A DNA stretch of 9,008 nt, from NCBI GenBank assembly GCA_026706505.1, contig JAPOYQ010000829.1:1-9008 (forward strand). Reading direction: 5' to 3'. Numbering within the stretch: the first letter of the stretch is position 1; each line of letters opens with the position of its first letter. Of the stretch, positions 6,160 to 9,008 are shown one piece after another. Position numbers and translations under genes: made by a program. The stretch comes from Gemmatimonadota bacterium (GTDB taxonomy: Bacteria > Latescibacterota > UBA2968 > UBA8231). The notes below the pieces were generated by a model, which was given only the letters and a program-made list of their open reading frames with translations, was not told the origin of the DNA and made no database searches.

Positions 6160-8805
6160 TCAATCCGTACCTGTGCTGGCAAATACGCGCACGAAACCGA
6201 TGGATTCATCTCGGGTATCCTCTTCTTTGAACTTGGCGCGCCGCAGTTGCAGACCTATATTCGAGGTTATCTGGTAGCCCAGGTAGGCAGAAGTGTTGGA
6301 AATGAGGATCGAATAAACTTGGCTGCGGAAGTCGTCGACAAAGCCCGGCGGCGGCTCTTCTGGTCGCTGCTCCAAGTTTTCAAACCAGCTAAATTCAACC
6401 CCGCCTTCCAGCCATGTTCCCGGAAGCAGCGAGTAGCGGGTAATCAGAAATAGAGTTTCCTCGAGGTCGCGGGATTTCAGGCTCGATTTTGCCGAAGGGG
6501 TTTCGCGCCGAAAGGTGCTCTTCCACCTAGGCCAGAATATCAGGTCTTCCCCCACTGGAATGGCGTACCCCGCCTTGTTGATCAAGCCGAAGAACGAGCG
6601 ATTGCGCAGCTCGTCGGCCTGTTCCCCTTGCTGGTTGAAGATTTCGTACTTGATTTTGCCCTGAATATCCAGATCGCGAATCCGGTTGTACCTGGCTTGG
6701 AGGTACAAGGTGTTGACAAAGGTGTCTTGGTTCTCCAGAGGATCGCTGAAGTTCTCCGTTCCCGTGGGATCTTTCCAGACTAGCCGGTCGTCCGCGATAT
6801 TGTCCTTTACCAATTTGGCGTGTTCGACCAGACCAATGTTCCACCCGGGCATATTCACCTCTGCCGTAAACAGTCCGTAGGTAGCGCGACTCTTCCTAGC
6901 GCTGCTAGGCATCCGTTCCTGCAGCCGGCCGATGGTGATTTGCGCTCTCTTGGCGAGCATCAGCCCTCCGTAGATATTGTATCCCCGGCGGTCCCGTTCG
7001 TAGGGAAAGTCCGGCTGCCGATCGTCCTCGAAGCGGTCGATGAGGGTGTTGTTATTCATGTCCATGCCGAAGAGGAACTCTGGAGGATCCACTGCGTAGC
7101 GCAGGAAGGGCTCGGCATAGTCGGGTCTAGAATTGGCATTCTGGTTGAAATCGGAGACAAAGTCGTTGTTCTCGTCGAGTCCGGGGAAGACGTCACTGTC
7201 GGCTCCCGCCCCTCCCACATCCCCAACCAGTCCGATCTGATTGATGCGTTGCCAGTCCGGAAAGCGGTCCTGATCGTCGTTGTCGTCGACGAACTCAAAC
7301 AGGTGCCTCTGCTCGTCGCTGTAGTCGATGCCCCCCAGTGAATTGGAGATGAAGGCCGTGGTGCTGTAGTCGGGAGCCATGTCGAAGGCCTCTGTGTAGA
7401 CGAACCAGGGATAGTTATTGTAGGAGGCCGTAACATAGGCCGCTTCGGCCCGGTCTTTTTCTGGAGCGAGATCGTTGACCCCAAAGTTCTGATTGGGGAA
7501 GCGCCGGAAGCGCCGGTTTACTGCGTACTCGGCGCGCAGGTCTAGGCCTCCTAAGTTGTTTATCTCCAAATCCAGACCAATTACCTCGTGGGCTGTGGGC
7601 AGGCCGTACTCAAATCTAATAAAGCGCTGATTGGACCCGTCGATGACCTCTTTTTCGGCTTGGGCAACGGGCAAAAAGACCTGACCTCCGAGGCGATCTG
7701 TCTGTTTGTTGGATGAGACCTCCACCCGGTAGTCGTTGGCGATGATCAACTCGAACTCCAGCTTGGAGATATCCCCCAAGGTCGGGACCTCTTCCGTCGG
7801 TCGGAAGTCATTCCTGATATCATAGATCAGCTCGATCACATCGGTGCCGCGCGCCTCGAGGTTGCCCTCACTGCGAATCCCGCCTCGTATCAAGGGAGTG
7901 ATTTCCGGATGTGGCTTCCCGTTGACCACCACTTGGTCGAAGAAGAGGAGTGCCCCCGATTGCGGGGTTTCCGGAGAATCGTCCGAGATGCGGACGACCA
8001 CAGTTTCTACGCTGCCTTGGTTCTGGGGCTCGGTCAGCACGCCTTTTAAGGAGTTATCCCCTAGGGTCAGGGTACTGCTTGTGTTGGCGACGTTGACCCA
8101 AGTAAGCCCCAATTGCGCAAAGTCTCCTACTTGTCCAACCCCTCTGCCGGCCAAAAGCCTCGAGGTGTTCTCGGATCGGCTGGCTCCGGATGTCTGGGTG
8201 AGAGCCGAAAAGCCGGGCGCACTGAGTCGAGACGCCAAGATGGTCATAGCGTACTTGTCGGTGAGGAAGTCCCACTGGATACCATTAAAGGTCGGCTTGG
8301 AAAAGGTGAGGGGTGTCAAGGTCGTGCGGAGCGCATCGCCTATGGTCAGGGAAGTGTAGAACTGACCTTTCTGGGCAGACGACACGATGACATTGTTGAA
8401 CCAACTCTGGTAAAACGCGTTCTTGAATATCTCGCTTCCGAGCCGCTCCGGACTGTTCTCGGTCCAGTCGTAGATCTTCCAGCCCCGGGCGATATAATTG
8501 CCAAAAAGATCGTATTGCCGGGTTCCTTCGAGCAGAATGTTCACGTAGCGCTGATAATTTTGCCGGGCATAGTTGCTGTACTCCCACCCTCGCCAACTGT
8601 ATTCATAGTAGAGATTCTGGGGAAGATACCACTTCCGGCGGTTAGGAGCCAAGGCACCAGGGCGGACCCGTGCTCCGTAAATCCCCGGCTCTTCGACGGG
8701 GCGGTACCCGGTAAATAACTGAGCGTTTGCTGGGATTTCTCCCAGTATGATACTGCTCAAAAAAAGCAACATTACCAGTCTTAAATGGCTTATTGCCTGC
8801 GACAT
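6160..8805 (-). CDS. Predicted outer-membrane beta-barrel protein with Asp/Asn-rich (calcium-type) segment
   Basis: The product has 881 residues; ATG 8805 follows a 9-base perfect Shine-Dalgarno (GGAGGTGAT). The N-terminus MSQAISHLRLVMLLFLSSII is a type I signal peptide, with probable cleavage after A-N-A at residue 28. Residues 30-200 are rich in Tyr, Trp and Asn (NLYYEYSWRGWEYSNYARQN) and contain LTPLTFSKPTFNGIQWDF. Residues 265-400 look like a beta domain. Residues about 505-605 are very acidic, with DDNDDQDRFPD, LDENNDFVSDFNQNANSRPD and MDMNNNTLIDRFEDDRQPD; the D-x-N-x-D spacing resembles thrombospondin type 3 or dockerin-like calcium loops. From about 615 to the end, alternating amphipathic strands recur (LYLQARYNRIRDLDIQGKIK, LIFWPRWKSTFRRETP, WLEGGVEFSWFENL, SAYLGYQITSNIGLQLRRAK), as in a transmembrane barrel. 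The last strand ends FVRVFAS, six residues short of an exact terminal aromatic beta-signal position. I recall similar proteins from uncultured FCB-type genomes but know no assigned function. Transport or surface display of the flanking secreted proteins is possible; this is inference. Confidence 0.85.
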   Translation of the reverse strand: MSQAISHLRLVMLLFLSSIILGEIPANAQLFTGYRPVEEPGIYGARVRPGALAPNRRKWYLPQNLYYEYSWRGWEYSNYARQNYQRYVNILLEGTRQYDLFGNYIARGWKIYDWTENSPERLGSEIFKNAFYQSWFNNVIVSSAQKGQFYTSLTIGDALRTTLTPLTFSKPTFNGIQWDFLTDKYAMTILASRLSAPGFSALTQTSGASRSENTSRLLAGRGVGQVGDFAQLGLTWVNVANTSSTLTLGDNSLKGVLTEPQNQGSVETVVVRISDDSPETPQSGALLFFDQVVVNGKPHPEITPLIRGGIRSEGNLEARGTDVIELIYDIRNDFRPTEEVPTLGDISKLEFELIIANDYRVEVSSNKQTDRLGGQVFLPVAQAEKEVIDGSNQRFIRFEYGLPTAHEVIGLDLEINNLGGLDLRAEYAVNRRFRRFPNQNFGVNDLAPEKDRAEAAYVTASYNNYPWFVYTEAFDMAPDYSTTAFISNSLGGIDYSDEQRHLFEFVDDNDDQDRFPDWQRINQIGLVGDVGGAGADSDVFPGLDENNDFVSDFNQNANSRPDYAEPFLRYAVDPPEFLFGMDMNNNTLIDRFEDDRQPDFPYERDRRGYNIYGGLMLAKRAQITIGRLQERMPSSARKSRATYGLFTAEVNMPGWNIGLVEHAKLVKDNIADDRLVWKDPTGTENFSDPLENQDTFVNTLYLQARYNRIRDLDIQGKIKYEIFNQQGEQADELRNRSFFGLINKAGYAIPVGEDLIFWPRWKSTFRRETPSAKSSLKSRDLEETLFLITRYSLLPGTWLEGGVEFSWFENLEQRPEEPPPGFVDDFRSQVYSILISNTSAYLGYQITSNIGLQLRRAKFKEEDTRDESIGFVRVFASTGTD

Positions 8806-8807
8806 AC

Positions 8808-8816
8808 ATCACCTCC
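8808..8816 (-). promoter_or_regulatory. Near-perfect ribosome binding site for the barrel gene
   Basis: The minus strand reads GGAGGTGAT, nine bases fully complementary to the 3' end of 16S rRNA, with GGAGG ending 6 bases before ATG 8805. It fixes the start and suggests strong translation of the barrel protein, the strongest initiation site in the window. Confidence 0.8.
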
Positions 8817-8837
8817 CATTATCCTGCTGAAAACTTT

Positions 8838-9008
8838 TTAATAGACCACGCTGATTGTCTGGGCCAAGGCCTCATCACTGGTCTGCGCCTCTAGGTTGAT
8901 CCGGCATATATAGATCCCGGGCGGCACCAGAGTCTGGCTATGGTCCTGACCGGACCAAGTAAAGAGCCATAACCCGTCTGCCTGACGCTGTCCTTCCAGT
9001 TGTCGCAC
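8838..9008 (-). CDS. Secreted protein with FlgD/Ig-like C-terminal module, C-terminal part only
   Basis: These are the last 56 codons and TAA of a gene that enters from the right edge. No start is visible. The translation contains QLEGQRQADGLWLFTWSGQD, then TLVPPGIYICRINLEAQ, and ends TISVVY. This matches the end of a FlgD/Ig-like or gliding-motility-type C-terminal module: a W-x-G-x-D turn, L-V-P-P-G-x-Y before the last strands, and a terminal V-x-Y. It closely parallels the end of the 691-residue protein encoded two genes downstream (EWDGRDEAGALVPPGVYVAR, ending VVGVAY), so the two proteins share at least this module. The stop lies 32 bases before ATG 8805, so it is probably in the same operon. 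The rest of the protein, including any signal peptide or ligand domain, is outside the window. Confidence 0.8.
   Translation of the reverse strand: MRQLEGQRQADGLWLFTWSGQDHSQTLVPPGIYICRINLEAQTSDEALAQTISVVY

Noticed and set aside
6154..6182. Possible promoter on the minus strand, TTGCCA with a 17-base spacer to TATGTA
   Set aside because: The -10 match is only three of six bases, and the better TATACA sits at a 21-base spacing. It is inside a closely spaced co-directional cluster, so chance is more likely.
6820..7341. Plus-strand open frame of 173 codons opposite the barrel gene, with other plus-strand frames at 8113-8718 and 4227-4727
   Set aside because: They lie wholly inside strongly supported minus-strand genes, have no recognisable protein features or ribosome binding sites, and are expected shadows at this base composition.
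6160..8805. Reading the 881-residue protein as a TonB-dependent receptor or as SprA
   Set aside because: No TonB box or plug-domain motifs are visible, and the length is far below that of SprA; only a general barrel character can be supported.

Overview
All seven genes in this window lie on the minus strand and are closely packed, with gaps of 12 to 53 bases and one 20-base overlap, so transcription runs from the right edge toward the left. Every complete gene begins with an export signal: two type I signal peptides and three lipoprotein signals. The partial gene at the left edge also begins with a signal peptide. The window therefore looks like a piece of a cell-envelope operon from a diderm (Gram-negative type) bacterium. 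No mobile element, tRNA, rRNA or CRISPR array is visible, and no stretch over 300 bases lacks a gene.

Layout in the direction of transcription: (1) 8838-9008, the last 56 codons of a secreted protein ending in a FlgD/Ig-like C-terminal module; (2) 6160-8805, an 881-residue predicted outer-membrane beta-barrel protein with an Asp/Asn-rich, probably calcium-binding segment; (3) 4031-6106, a 691-residue exported protein with a discoidin-like beta-sandwich and a C-terminal FlgD/Ig-like module of the same kind as in (1); (4) 3222-3989, a 255-residue lipoprotein of unknown function; (5) 1551-3209, a 552-residue lipoprotein made of two tandem SurA/PrsA-like parvulin units, both lacking the usual parvulin histidines; (6) 212-1570, a probable lipoprotein with about 12 TPR repeats; (7) 1-173, the start of a CRTAC1-like FG-GAP/ASPIC-UnbV protein.

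The organism cannot be fixed from this sequence. Secreted proteins with FlgD/Ig-like C-termini, a large barrel with DxNxD-rich loops, TPR plus ASPIC/UnbV pairs and moderately high GC (mid-50s percent by eye) together suggest an uncultured lineage of the FCB group or its relatives (Latescibacterota, Gemmatimonadota or KSB1 type). This is inference from remembered families, not a search result.

A working model, also inferred: two surface proteins sharing a C-terminal module flank an outer-membrane barrel. The double-parvulin lipoprotein could chaperone the barrel or the surface proteins through the periplasm. The TPR lipoprotein and ASPIC/UnbV protein form a second, commonly co-occurring pair at the distal end. 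Strong Shine-Dalgarno sequences precede genes 2, 4 and 5, and that of gene 5 overlaps the stop codon of gene 4, which suggests translational coupling.
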